Below, piece by piece: positions 27,993 through 40,200 of a DNA stretch of 64,000 nt. Source of the stretch: Lepiota brunneoincarnata (taxonomy: Eukaryota; Basidiomycota; Agaricomycetes; Agaricales; Agaricaceae). Within the stretch, counting starts at the first letter, position 1, and every line of letters starts with the position of its first letter. A program made the position numbers and the translations under genes. The DNA lies in contig JAEBUN010000001.1 of assembly GCA_023014365.1 (NCBI GenBank), positions 1,426,001-1,490,000 on the forward strand, read 5' to 3'. Under the pieces are notes generated by a model, which saw nothing but the letters and a program-made list of their open reading frames with translations, searched no databases and was not told the origin of the DNA.

Positions 27993-28002
27993 TTTATATA
28001 TA
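27993..28002 (-). promoter_or_regulatory. TATA box of the DUF6533-type gene
   Basis: The minus strand reads TATATATAAA, 53 bp upstream of the start codon at 27940. It is the strongest TATA element I noticed in the window. Confidence 0.5.
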
Positions 28003-28615
28003 CTTCGATATGCAAGCCCCACGGTGGGTGATGGCGCCTCTGATTCCTGATATAATGTCCTTGTCTATCAAAACAAAATGGGGAAAAGTGCGATTTGTTC
28101 GCCAGAGCCTAACATAGCGTCGGAGGCGTAAGGAATGATGCCGTCAGCCATTTGCTGCACATGGCTATTTTCCAGTGCTATCTATGGGTCCTCGATATGG
28201 ATCAGTGTGTAGACATGGGCGCTGTGAGAGAAAGGTCTCGCGGTCATCTCTATCAGCATACGCGGGGCCTTTATGCATTACTGGTAAGGTCGACTGGCCT
28301 GCGAAGGAGGCGGCCGGAGGAGGTTCTTGTTTGGGAATAGGTCGTGTGCACCATCATACGAAGCTGACGATAACACTGTTCACAATGTGCATCAGTGATG
28401 AGAAGGGTATTCGATGTCTTGTCAGACCTAGGTGCGGACATCCCGACATACTGGAATACTCAGAAAAACCAGCTAAAAGCATGAGTGCCAAGTGAATTAA
28501 TGAAAGCTCGGATCCCGGGTCGTGATCATACCTTCAGTTCTCACACCGGGCCGACTCCGGCCAACATTGTGGAAGCACCACTGGCCTGATGTTGCATTGA
28601 ATCGTTTAGGGATTC

Positions 28616-29215
28616 TGTCAAAAATTCCCACCGAATTTCTTAGCCATGTTTACAGATCAATTTATTACATTAAAACATGTTTGAAATGTTTGAAAACACG
28701 GTTATAATTATTTCGAAGTTTTAAAAGATTTTTGTTCGAGTCTTCAGCTCATCAAAAGCTGATTCTGAAGCTGTGCGTGAGGACTCCTGCAAGTTCATCA
28801 GCTTCTCGGAGAGCATGTACATGAGAGCCCAGGATTTTCGGGTCAACTAAGGGGTCGGCAAAGAGAAAGGATGCTGTCGGGGCTTGCGGACCTGCTTTGG
28901 TCCCTTCGATCAGTCTGACTCTTCTTCATCGCAGTCATGACCAGCCTCCACTTTTGTCCTCGCTGAGTGACTGAAAATGGTCCAGTTGCTCCTGTCCTAC
29001 CATCCGGAACTTGACTGGCAGGGCTTGGTATGAGTTTCACATGGTCTGTTGACCTAGGCGATTGTTTGGCGTTAAAAAAAGACATTACTGGGGAAGTCCC
29101 ACAGCTTTTACACCCTAAAAACCTAGTCCATTCTGGCCATGAATTTCTTACATGTTCATAAACGGTTTGTAAACCATATTTACAAACCATGTTTGCAAAT
29201 ACTGAATTTTTGACA
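28616..29215. mobile_element. Candidate MITE-like element with 12-bp perfect terminal inverted repeats
   Basis: TGTCAAAAATTC at 28616-28627 is matched exactly in inverted orientation by GAATTTTTGACA at 29204-29215, delimiting 600 bp. Inside the right end is a second inverted repeat of 10-bp arms (29164-29173 and 29179-29188). The ends are AT-rich, unlike the surroundings. No coding capacity for a transposase is visible, only a 115-codon minus ORF at 28843-29190 without features. I see no convincing target-site duplication, so it is old or the boundaries are wrong. Confidence 0.4.
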
Positions 29216-29408
29216 ACCGTTGAAGTGGTGGGTTTTGTTGCGTGAGGCGTCCTCTGGGAGGCCTACCCCCAAGATAGGATGAATACCCAGTGATCGTAGT
29301 CAGGCAGCTAGCACAGGGGAGGGGAAATATGCGTGTACATACAACAGGTGGCGAACGCCAAGCTTTGGTGTGGACCCTATGAACACGGGTAGACTGATCA
29401 CTGATTAC

Positions 29409-29426
29409 TGTCAAAATTTTTTGACA
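29409..29426. repeat. 18-bp palindrome resembling joined element ends
   Basis: TGTCAAAATTTTTTGACA is a palindrome of two 8-base arms around TT. Each arm matches the first eight bases of the 12-bp terminal repeat of the element 200 bp to the left. It looks like two ends brought together, for example by an internal deletion. Confidence 0.45.
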
Positions 29427-29588
29427 ATTAGTGGCGGGTTGGAACTATCACAAGATGTCTTCTCCAACACGCAGTTGGCCTAAGACAATTGTGAACATAA
29501 TATTCATGAGAGCATCCGCCCGATAGGTTGTGATGTCAGTGCCAGCATATTCCGGTTCTCACCAGAATCGTGCTGCAGAGTGCGGTAA

Positions 29589-29941
29589 TCAAACCGCAGC
29601 ATCGAGGTTAACTGTCGTTTCCGTGAGTCCTGTTCGCGGTCGGGCTCCTTGGGTGATCAAGGCGCCGTTGAGGATTACCTGTGTACTCCGATGGTGGTAA
29701 TTCGATTTACGAGAGGAGGCACTAGGAGGCCAATTGTTTGAGCTTAGAGACCAAAGGGATTGACATACGAGAAAGTCAACTCGTAGACGACAGGATGTAG
29801 GACACATAGGACGACCACAATGGTCAGTAAGCATAGCCAGGAGTCTATTGGATATACCTTTACGGTTATAGCCCCAGGGAGTGCGGGGCCGAAGAACCAA
29901 AATAAACGTACTTTGTGTGAATCATATGTGTCCTGGAACAT
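29589..29941 (-). pseudogene. Possible fragment of a DUF6534-like membrane protein
   Basis: From 29941 the minus strand reads a short N-terminus and then, across a possible intron, YPIDSWLCLLTIVVVLCVLH and PVVYELTFSY. The pattern of a charged-Tyr-Pro start, one membrane helix, LH and a Tyr-rich end recalls agaricomycete DUF6534 proteins. Nothing convincing extends it on either side. This is a weak call. The alternative is chance hydrophobic coding. Confidence 0.25.
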
Positions 29942-30505
29942 AAGTCAGTTTCGCCTGCTCACCCTACGATTCTGATGTGTGCCTTGACTGCGAGTTATGA
30001 CGAAAGATACTGGGCATCGGCTACAGGGGCTCTTTTGGGGGTGGTATTTCGTTTAACATTTGGTGAGGGCAGAATTGAGCTCTGCCCTGATGTCCTACTG
30101 TCTGGTTTGGTCAGAATTGCGGGTATGAGAAACTTTCCTCTGGGTGGTCAGTAGTCGCAGATGATGAAATGATGATTGCATAATGGATGCAGGATGTTAG
30201 TCAGCCTCCCGCCCTTCGCAGGGCAGAAAAATAACTTTGTGTGTGTTTACTTGACTCTCCTCCCGGGAAGAGAATTCAATGCCATGCTTGGCACAGAGTC
30301 AATATTAGCATATTTCCGTGAATTTCCGCGAATTTCTGCGGTGTTTCTGGTACATTCCGGCACAAAGCTAAGCAAGACGTAAACAGAACAATACACTAGC
30401 CACAGCTCCCATCCATCCTTATTCCACGACCACGACCACCCCTGCTCGTAAGCATTTCTCGCCTTTTTGGACGTTCGCAGCTCAATTTATTCGAAAAGAT
30501 TTTCG
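29942..30505. other. Intergenic, upstream of RING gene
   Basis: No ORF of note. The segment 30390-30470 is C-rich and pyrimidine-rich (CACGACCACGACCACCCC), as expected for a leader of the plus-strand gene starting at 30506. Confidence 0.45.
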
Positions 30506-33500
30506 ATGGACTCCTCCCGCCGTGACACCGACTCTGTGCCCAACGAAGAAATGCAGGTCAATATTTCCGAGTCCCAAAGAGACCCAAACGAAGTAGAAAT
30601 GCACATTATCGACAACTCTACAGACCCCAACCACATGCTGGGCATCGAGCCCGCTCCTTACACGACTACCCTCCCAGCTTCTTTTGTAGCTACCGCGCCT
30701 TTTACCTCACATAGGCACACCCATTCTAGCTCTCCGTCGTCGTCCCGTCCTTTAACACCGCAACGTAGTGGCATACGGCGGAGCAGGGTAGAGGATGACC
30801 ACGACGACGAGCGGGATCGGAGGCATCCTTCACACCGTGTGGGGTATTCCCCGCAATCGTCCAGCTCACCTAGCCGATCTGACTCACCCGTTTCGCCGTC
30901 TCCCCAAATAACGACTCCTACGGATCATGGACGCGAGAATGCAGGTATACCTGGCATTTTCCGTCTCGTTACAGGTCGCTCTCCAGGTCCCTCCAGCCCT
31001 ACATCCCCCATCGCCCGCCCGTTTCGCTTCTTCCAACATTTGATCCCCCCGAATCGCCCCAACCACCCCAATCCCGTCAGCCCCCCTTCTGCAGAGCCAG
31101 AGGTTTCCTCGTCCGTCCCTGGAAACCCCGAGCAGTCTACCTTTACGCCTTCTATCGCTGCTAGTACAGGCACTGCGACGGCCAACCATGCTAACACCAA
31201 TTCTGATGCTGCTCCTCGAAGAGACCCTCCACCCAACGCGAATACCCGCAACCCACATCATCAGTATCTTGGTGGATTCGCAATCACTATTGATATGCTC
31301 GGTGGCATGACCACCACGCCCCTTCACCCAGTTATTCCCTGCTACTGGTGCCGAACCCAATATGGAAACATTCAGTGCCGCGCCTCCAGAGCCGTTGCAG
31401 GCGCCCCGGGATGCTGGAAACGGAAATGATCCTCCTGAAGGGCGCGCTCAGACCCGGACCACTCCTGGAAGCGGCAGTGATGCCGGTGACGGGAATGGTA
31501 CTCCTGCTGCCGCGTTTGCGGAGCTGCTGGCGCGAGTCGGGCTTCTTGCGGCGCTGGGCTTGCCAGGGATGGGGCTTGAGAGGGAGGTTGAAGATCCAGA
31601 GAGGGCGAAAAAGCTTATCGAGGGACTAGAGGAGGTGCCAATTGGTCTCGTGAAGCGGTTGGAGAGGGTTGGTGGGACTGGGGGTGGAATGGGGCAGGAT
31701 ATGAGTGGTGGTGGAGACAGTGGATGTGCCATTTGTTGGGAGAAGTTGCTGGTGGATGTTGATGAAACTGAAGTCGAGAAGGAGAAGAAGGAGCAGGATA
31801 AGGAGCAGGATAAGGAGCAGGAGGTGGAAGGCGGTGACGCATCGAAGGCTTCAGAGCCAAAGGAACATCCAAAGATTGTCTCACTACCTTGCGCTCATGT
31901 CTTCCATGCCGACTGTCTGATACCCTGGTTCTCCAGACCAAGACAGACGACGTGCCCGACATGTAGGTTCAACATCGATCCAGAGAACCTAACATACACC
32001 TCAAGAGCACAACGACGAAGAGCGGCAGAAGCACAGGGAGCAGCGGACGGAGAAGCACCGACTACTGTGAATGGTGTACAGATGCAGGCGCAAGGCAACC
32101 CCGACGGTGGTACTGGCGTTGGTTCGACACCCGGCTCTCCTGATACTGATGACGACGGACCGGGTTTTCCGCTCTTTTTTGGTGGGTTTCCGTCATGTGA
32201 GTATCTTATATTTTGTTATATGCACTAGTATACTGATTAATACAGTCATCGTTCCCCTTCGAGGGGATTCGTGATGATCCTCAAGCACCCCCACACCCCC
32301 AAACTACCTGTTCCCTCAATGCAGGGCGTAGCACCTCAGCCTGCTCCGCAGCCCAATTCGACACAAGCCGGGACCGGTCCCGCCGCTGCAAATCCCAATG
32401 ATAATGCTGGTGAAAACCGTCTGCGGCGGGAGTTTGTCACAATCGGGTTTGATATGTACATCGGTCGGGGGCCTCCACCACCACTTCCTACCCGAGATAC
32501 TCCGGCATCTCCAGCCACGAATCCGGACGCTACTACCAATACTACTGCCAATGCGGGCGGATATCCTGTGCAAAATCAGCCACCAAGGCAGGGTGGGGGC
32601 GTTGGGGGGACTACTGCATTCGGGTTTACGCTGCCCCTGCCGTTGGGTGGTATGGGGATGGGAAGAACGATTGGGGATGTGCTCCAGCGAGTATTTGGGA
32701 GTGTTGGAGGTGGTAGAGGTGCGGGTAATGGGAATGCTTGGGGATGCAGTGAGGAATACGGAGAATGCAGGGAATGCCATGGGGAATGGAAGCGCTGGGG
32801 ATGGCCGGGGCGAACCGGTGATGTTTGGTCCTGAGAGACCACCCGTCCCATTCCCTGGGTCTTTACCTGCAAATGTGGGCTTGGGTGCTGGAAATGCACA
32901 GAGGCCGCAGGGTGGTCCGCCGATCATGTTGCCGTTTGGGTTTGGCAGCTTCCCACTGCCGGTACCCGACCACCCTGTGGGTACTCAGTCGCCGCTACCG
33001 CAACAACCTCTACCGCAACAACCTCTACCGCAACAACCTTTACCACAACAGCAGCAAGGAACAGGACAGCAAATCTTTGTTGGAAGTATACCAATTTTCG
33101 ATTACCTAGGGGCCGGTCTACGGTCACCCACGGACAATACGCACCCCCACCCTCATGGTACCTGCCGCGCAGGGAGGGCATCCAGCGCCGAAGAGGAAGT
33201 GGGTTCCACCACCTGCACCTGGCCTGACACTGAGGCAGAGGATCGAAAAGAAGGAACAGGAAGCGGGTTTGAGGTGTTGCGATGTGAGCTGTGGTGTTGG
33301 ACCGAGTGATGAGGATCCCTGGTTTGATGTGATAGAGCAGCGAATGAAGCAGTTGAGGATCTGGTCTCTGGATCGTCTTGGGACTTCCAATGGGAATAGT
33401 GCATTTGATTCTTCCCTTGCTTCTGCGGAACAAAGGAGACCGGTGTGTCCGCATACGTTCCATTCTAGTTGTTTGGTCAGTGCGGAGAGGGTTGTTTTGG

Positions 33501-33634
33501 CACTTAGGGATGCGGAGGTGGTGTTTGTTGGGCCTGATGGGAGGGAGGAAGTAGAGGTTTCATGTCCGGTTTGCAGAGGCGTTGGGAAGGTTAGCAAAGA
33601 GGAATGGAACGCAGGAGTGCGAGCGCTTAGCTGA
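30506..33634 (+). CDS. RING-H2 finger protein, probable E3 ubiquitin ligase
   Basis: The start codon is ATG 30506. A long Ser/Pro-rich disordered N-terminus leads to a helical block (FAELLARVGLLAALGLPGMG and KLIEGLEEVPIGLVKRLERV). A RING-H2 domain follows at 31725-31964: CAIC, then PCAHVFHADCLIPWF and CPTC. Between the second and third ligands sits an about 50-residue acidic, K/E/Q-rich insertion. After an intron (32197-32245) comes a Gly/Pro-rich region with PLPQQ repeats, then a conserved C-terminal module (PGLTLRQRIEKKEQEAGLRC, CGVGPSDEDPW, CPHTFHSSCLVSAERV, VSCPVCRGVGKVS) that looks like a second, divergent RING. RING-H2 proteins transfer ubiquitin from E2 enzymes, and the substrate here is unknown. 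The frame steps by +1 near 31335, after the intron, near 32720 and near 33140. All breaks are in low-complexity DNA except the last. Confidence 0.85.
31789..31824 (+). repeat. 12-bp tandem repeat in RING insertion
   Basis: About three copies of GAGCAGGATAAG encode the EQDK units of the acidic insertion inside the RING domain. Confidence 0.6.
32995..33054 (+). repeat. 15-bp tandem repeat encoding PLPQQ
   Basis: Three near-identical copies of CTACCGCAACAACCT and a degenerate fourth encode PLPQQ units in the RING protein's linker. Confidence 0.75.
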
Positions 33635-34045
33635 AACTGACGCTCGCTTGTGCTATGGTTGTGACCGTAGGACAAAATGGTTTTTTTTTTTCTTTTTTTT
33701 GGTTTTGATTCCTCCTCCCCTCGTCACGCAGCATCAGCAGTACCTGCATAAGCCCTCGTAATGTGCCCATCCATACCATCCATACCAGTCCTTTTTGATT
33801 TCAAATTTTTCTTGTCCATGTCGCACGATTCTTGTATATATTCCTGCAACTCTACGCTTTTGCATGCAGTATAGAGCACTCTTCGTCTGATAGTTTGATT
33901 AATATCTGTAATGAAATGCCCGCGCATAGCTACACTTGATAACAGTTAAGGGTTAAAAACGACGTAAACAGATTGGTTATTGAATACACGGCCTGAGGGC
34001 GTTGGCAAGGAACATTGGCAAATCCACGACCGATTAAAGGTAAGG
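33635..34045. other. Convergent intergenic stretch between RING gene and NACHT gene
   Basis: It contains T runs at 33679-33699 (ten T, C, eight T) just after the RING stop, plausible as 3' UTR. No gene is supported on either strand. Confidence 0.45.
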
Positions 34046-36093
34046 TTACTGGAAGGGCATAATAACATCTCCAACACCACCTGGCGTGTGTAAAAGGAGA
34101 ACCTTATTTTCACCATGACCCACGACATACTCTGTATATATGTCCGACTCTTTCACCACCGTTTTGTACACGTTGGAGAAGAAACCAGAAGTCTGGCGAT
34201 GATAGGCAATTTTGTCGCGATAAACTCTGGGAATCTGTGGTGTGGAACAAATCGATACATATATGTAAAAAATACAGGAAGTCGGACGAACCTTGGCGTT
34301 GAACTCGTCGAATTTGAATGGCTCGCGCAGAAGGAAATTGTTGCCCATCTTGGACAGTGTCAGAATCTTGGTGTAGTTGAGGCTGAGGAGCGTTTCGAGT
34401 AGCTCATGGTCTAGATTGGTTAGAGGCGAGAGGATAAAGATGCCTTGGACTGCGTTTCGGTATGTGTTTGTGTTGAGATCTGCGTTCATTTGAGGGGAGT
34501 TTGGGTCGTCGTGGTGGTCGTAATGACTATGAGAAGATGGTTTGGTTGAGGTGTTTGTCATAAGGGTGAGTTTTAGCAGTTTAGTGACTGGTGTCGCTCA
34601 CGAGATGAATCAGCATCATGAGCTGTCTTGATAACGTCGAGACAGCTTCTGAGTAGGGGTGATGCATGTGCAGGCGTAGCGATACAAAACTGCTTTGACC
34701 GATTGGGATCTTTCAGGAGTTCCGTAAAAGACGCATGGTAGAACTGCAAGTACAACGTCGGCTGCTGTTCTCGCGTTCCTCCTGCTATCTCTGCAGCATA
34801 GCTCTTCAAACTGATGACAGAATGTATTTTATTGCACGGGGCTTGGAAGGTATGCTCGGAAATACTGAGCAGGTTGCTCATCTCCATCGCGGAGCTGTCG
34901 TGTCGTCCTCTGATAAACCTAGTTGAGAGGAGCTGTTGTGCCAAGGGGAGGAGCTTGGGAGGTACGCGTTGCATGATGGTATGTAGAAGCGATCTAGCTC
35001 GGATGGAGGCTGGGAAGTGGGATGCGTCGTTGAAGGGAAAACACGGCGCACAGCTGCTCTGTAGGACCGAGTGAGTTGACTTCACCGATAAATCGCATGA
35101 TTGTAACTGCGTAAATGAAGAGACCGGCCGACATGTCGACGAGTTTGTGGATGTCGCTGTCCCGTGGCTATGGGGTTGTTGACGAGAGGTTGTATTGTTG
35201 TTGGATGCGTTTGAAACCACCTTTGAGATGCATCCTAATCTCCTCATCTGCCTCGCGTGATACGGACAATGTACGCTGCCCACAGAGGGAACTGATTTCT
35301 TTGGAGAAGAATATCATTTCAAGATGGGGTTCGGGGCGACTGAAGAAAACCCAGAGAAGAGGTGTAGTCTGTTCTCGCACTGAGAATCAGATTAGCTCGA
35401 TGATTTGACATTGGGCATCGTCAGTCTGGCAATCGTCGAGTCCGTCGATGATGACCACTTTTTCTTCGATGTGCTCTTGCGGCGGATGGTGGGCTTTTAG
35501 CTTTAGTTCTTGAAAGAGAGCGACGACCAGCTCTTGGGAATTGCTTGGCGACAGACTTAGTAAGGAGTGTTTGGTCCTGACGGATCTTTGCATCCTTAAT
35601 GTCACGGTATGGAGGGTGGCGAGTTTGCAAGTTGGTATGCGAGTGAAGTGAAAAAACGAGTAGGGTCATCTCTTGAATTGGAGTGGGAGAAGAAGAACTG
35701 CAGCGCCGAGTTTGTTGTGGATTTCTTCCGCGCAGGATTGTGCGATGGCTGATTTGCCTACACTAGCAGGCCCTTTGATCCACAGGACGGAGAAAGGTCG
35801 CCGTTCGTGGGAACAGAGCGCCCAATGGGTGATATCCTCGATGTGTTGCCGGCGGGTTCCTGGAAGCATCGTGGGGGCGGATCGCGGGCGGAGGAGTCAT
35901 GCGCTGCTTCTGGTATGGATAAGCATAGCAGGAGCTGGAGGCCCAAGTTCGAAATATAGAGATCAACAAACGATCTGATGACGATGATGAAAACAATAAT
36001 ATTGTAATTACCGCTCTGCTCATGATGGTGAGTATGGTCGATGAACTGACTGTTGGTGATTACTAGGTCGTGTGCATATAGAAAAAAGGGCAT
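34046..36093 (-). pseudogene. NACHT-domain NLR-like protein, decayed
   Basis: ATG at 36093 gives an N-terminus AHDLVITNSQFIDHTHHHEQ, the short leader common to agaricomycete NACHT proteins. Past an intron come SARDPPPRC and EDITHWAL, then Walker A GPASVGKSAIAQSCAE (about 35750-35773), and on to RHPPYRDI and Walker B VVIIDGLDDC (35429-35458). FFSRPEPH, the sensor region SREADEEI, KLVDMSAGLFIYAVTIMRFI, and a C-terminal region with RGRHDSSAMEMSNLLSI and KDPNRSKQFCI follow. The far end reads HRQTSGFFSNVYKTVVKESD and ends at 34046. NACHT ATPases act as oligomerising switches in fungal non-self recognition. Two in-frame nonsense codons (TGA 35387-35389 and TAG 35168-35170, the latter where the family has Trp), plus about four one-base frame breaks, indicate real decay. 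Confidence 0.85.
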
Positions 36094-37299
36094 TGTGGTT
36101 CGGTTTACGGAGGTGTTGGCGAGATGATGATCGCAGAGAAGGGCCGTAATACGAGCGCTTATGAACGGCCCACAGATCCGCCTACAGGGTCGCTTTGAGC
36201 GCTGAAAGGAGCAAGGCTAGAGACCTCGGATAAGTAACTCCGTCTAGCCGATCAGCAGACGACCCCAAACTATACTACCCTTCTCATCTAAATGAATGAG
36301 TACCATTGGGCCTGCATGGAGCATCGGGGACAGTTGCTGGCGCTCAATCTCGGTGTTCTCCTGTGGGGTTTAGCTTGGACATTGAATTGATCCATATACT
36401 ACGGGAGGTTGGCACAGATCTGGGATCAATTCAATAGAGTGCCGTGAGTGGCCCGTTAAGCCTGGCATTCTGTCCTCTGAATGACCTCCCGTGCTGTACG
36501 CATTCGAAATGTACGAGGTGTCGAATTTCAATACCTTAAATTCTGCAGTCAAACCGAAGAGTCAGTACCAGAATGGGAATGAGGGTCAGCTGTGTGATAT
36601 GGCGCTACTAGGTGCTACCTGTCATAGCCTTCAGGTTCACTGCAGAATGAGAAGGCTCTCCTAGGCCATGGCCACGGTAAGGCGACCATTCGGGAATATG
36701 CGTCGACTATGTTCTAGCCTATTTGATTCCCGATGTCGGAAAGGGAAGGCTCAAAGCCTGTGAGAAGGGTTACAAATTTATTGTCGGTGGTGGCCCACGT
36801 GAACGGTGGCTCACGGCAGTTGTTGTGGTTAAATGAAGGGGCTGTGGGTGTGTTTGTGTTATTGTATGGGCGACTTGATTTGGTGGCGGAAGGTATGTTG
36901 ATTGGCGCTGGTTTTGTGGATCAGCGAGGGTTGTGGGTAGCCTCAGCACAGCTGGAATTTCCTTAACACGTTGCAATCGTGAGGCTCGGAAGAAAAAAAA
37001 AATACTTATCGATAGTAATGACATAACTTATACACGATGATGAATATTAATTAATGAGTCGCGTCTCCCACGTGACCATCACAAAAAATTCTAAATCGGA
37101 TGCAGGTTTTCTGGTTTACATCCAACATTTGCTCTCTGTCCCAGCAACTTGCAGTCTCTCCTCTTTACCCTACTCTCTCCCGCACACCCCCGCTGTCACT
37201 TTCCTTCCGTTGCTTCTAGTATCAAGTCCGAGGACCCCGCAGAAAGACACAGCTGGCCAACCAACCTCATCACTACGCGCCACGAGTGAAGGCGAAGCC
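36094..37299. other. Intergenic, upstream of importin gene
   Basis: No gene is supported. The 77-codon plus ORF at 36733-36966 is Gly/Val-rich without motifs. The last 200 bp before 37300 are strongly pyrimidine-rich on the plus strand (CTCTCTCCCGCACACCCCC), suiting a leader. Confidence 0.5.
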
Positions 37300-40200
37300 A
37301 TGGACCTCCAAACTTTATCAAATTTATTTTCTACCACACTGAATCCAGACCCGAATATTCGCAAGGCTGCAGAGCTGCAAGATCCGCAAGGTAAGCAGGA
37401 GATCAATACTTCCAAGTTCGTCTATCGCCACCCCTTCTTGCTTTTCACAAGAAGGGGAATTCCTCGCGTTATCTCTTTAGCGCGCAAACCCCCCACTTGC
37501 ACAATCCTAACGTCTATGGTTTCTTGGTACACCAGATCGGAAATGAGGAAGGCATGATCGCTGCGCTTCTTCAAATCATCGCGGCTGATAACATCGATAT
37601 GTGCGACGCGTTTCCTATTCACAGCCCTGAACATCTCTGATTTCTCCTGCCTTTTTCATTGGGTATCGATTTTATAATCGGGTGAACGCGTTCCTCGACC
37701 CGAAACATGCTGCCGTATCCTAAAAACTAGTGCAACACGTCAAGCTTGCTCTGTCTGGCTCAAAAACCGTGTCTATACATGTTACACCATCGAAGCTCCT
37801 AATCCCCGCCGTCCCGATCTCAGTGTCATCCAAACTTCTGATCGCGAAGCCCTTCGACGCAGTATTCTCCCTCTCCTCGCGGCCTCACCTTCTCGTAGCA
37901 TCTCTGTTCAGCTCTCTCATACCGTCAAGAATGTCATTGCACATGACCTCCCAAACAATCGATGGCCCAGTCTGACCGAAGAAATCATCCAACTTCTTAC
38001 TAGTGCCGATGTTCGACAAGTGCACGCAGGTTGTCTTGCTTCGCTGGAGAGTGTCAGGGCCTTCAGGTCGGTCTCAACCGCTGCATTCCTACTTTTCACT
38101 GCTAACTACTTGTGTTAGATTCCGCCAACGCAATGATGTCTTACCAGGAGTTGTGGCCGCACTCTTCCCCACTCTTGTCAATATCGCCAAACAGCTGCTT
38201 CAGACACCACCCAGCACCGCCCAAGAGGCTCCAACCATACTCCATCTTATTCTCAAAACCTACAAAACAAGCATTTGTGTTCACCTGAGCCCTCATCAAC
38301 AAAGCCCCGAGTCTATCGTTCCCTGGGGTCAACTCTTCTTCAGTGTCGTCAATCTCCGTATTCCCAATGAGATTCTTCCCAAGGATGAGGACGAGCGGGA
38401 GAAGTCTGAGTGGTGGAAAGCTAAGAAGTGGGCGTATAATACTTTGGGAAGACTTTTCCACCGGTCTGTTCCTCTCCCGTGGCACATTCTCTGCACGATT
38501 GACCCTTTCGCAGATTTGGAAACCCATCCCAACTTCCAAGTCTAATGCAAGAAGAATATGGCCAATTTGCTCAGCATTTTGCCACTGTCTTTGCACCCGA
38601 GATCCTTACGATATATCTTCAGCAAGTCGAGCTATATGTTCAGAATCAGGCATGGCTCTCTAAGAAATGTCAATATCATATCTTCCAGTTCTTCACCGAA
38701 TGGTCAGTTTCTATTGCTATATGTTTGATACTGTTTATTCTTAACCGTTTGCAGTATCAAGCCCAAGTCAACTTGGGCCCAGCTCAAGCCCCACTTTGAG
38801 ACCCTGGTCTCCTCTTTCGTCTTTCCTCAGCTGATATTCAACGCCCAGCGGCAACAGTTATGGGAGAGCGATCCTGCGGATTATGTGAGGATGGCAGTTG
38901 GTTCGTCCATTTTTGTCTTTTCTTTTCTTTGGTCCGACTTTGGAACCTTCTCTCCGACTTAGATGAATATGAGAGTTTCTCCACACCCGTATCTGCAGCA
39001 ACCACATTCCTCTTCGCTCTGGCCAGCAATAGGACGAAAATCGCTTTTATGCCGATCCTCGCATTCATTAACAACATCCTGCGATCGTACGTGTGACCCA
39101 TGTGGATGATTTTGGAACATGTATTGATATAGAGCATGCTGACAGGGGTGCACCGGCACCGCAGAAGTTTGGCGCTCTGAATATGACTGCTGCCTTGGGC
39201 CCATGGATTATGCGTCACCCTGAAGTTAAAGGCAATATGGAGCAATTTATGATTCAATTTGTCACCCCCGAACTCAAGAGCACCGAGCCATATATTCGTG
39301 CTATTGCAAGTTCCCACCTACATAATCCTGAATTGAAATCACTGATAGGAATATTAGGCGCTAGAGATTCTGGGAACCGTGACCAAAGCAGGTTTAGTCT
39401 GGTCCGACAAAGAGGTAAAGAGTCTCTCCTGAAACCTCGGTCTCGGTTATGGCTCACGCCGCCTCCAGAAACTACAAATTCACTTCCAAGCTGTCGCTGC
39501 CCTGTTAGATGATCCCGAACTTCCTGTCAGGGTTCAGGCAGCTCTTACTCTTACTGAGATGATTCTGGTGCACGAGGACGGTATGTATGCTTCGGGTTAC
39601 TATTCACAGCAGGCCCGGTGATATCTATCTACCCCATTGGGGTTGGGACTCCCTTATCCCCGGCCATTTTCTCAATCTTTCTACCTATCTCTTAAGGGGG
39701 TCTTGGACTAACGTCATTGATCTATCATCAATAGTCAAAACGGCTGTAGCACCTAGAGTCGGCAAGGTTATCCAAGGTACGCAAACCACGTAAAATTTCC
39801 ATCTCTCGTAATTTGTCCCTGACAAGCGACCTTATTTTCCTGGTTGTTTCATCTTGGGGCTTGACTTCTGGGCGTGTGTGTGATCTTAGATCTGCTCAAG
39901 TTGTCGGACGAGACCGATCTAGATATTCTCAACCGTAGCATGGAGGTGATGGTTGATCAATTCCAAACGGAGCTCTTGCCCGTTGCAGCTCAGCTTACTG
40001 CGAGACTTGTGAGCAGATCATAAAAATTCTTTTCTGCTTGACCCGTAGGACTGAAGAGACGCGTTTAGTGCGAGTCGTATATGCGTCTAGCGCGGGAGGC
40101 GGTGACTCAAGAAGATGCTCTCAACGCCGCTGATAATGTTGATATCGAGGAGTCGCTTGCGGATATGGAAGACGACAAGACGTTTTCGGCGATGGGTATT

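Noticed and set aside
30884..31360. Arg/Gly-rich minus ORF of 158 codons
   Set aside because: It is antisense to the disordered N-terminus of the RING gene.
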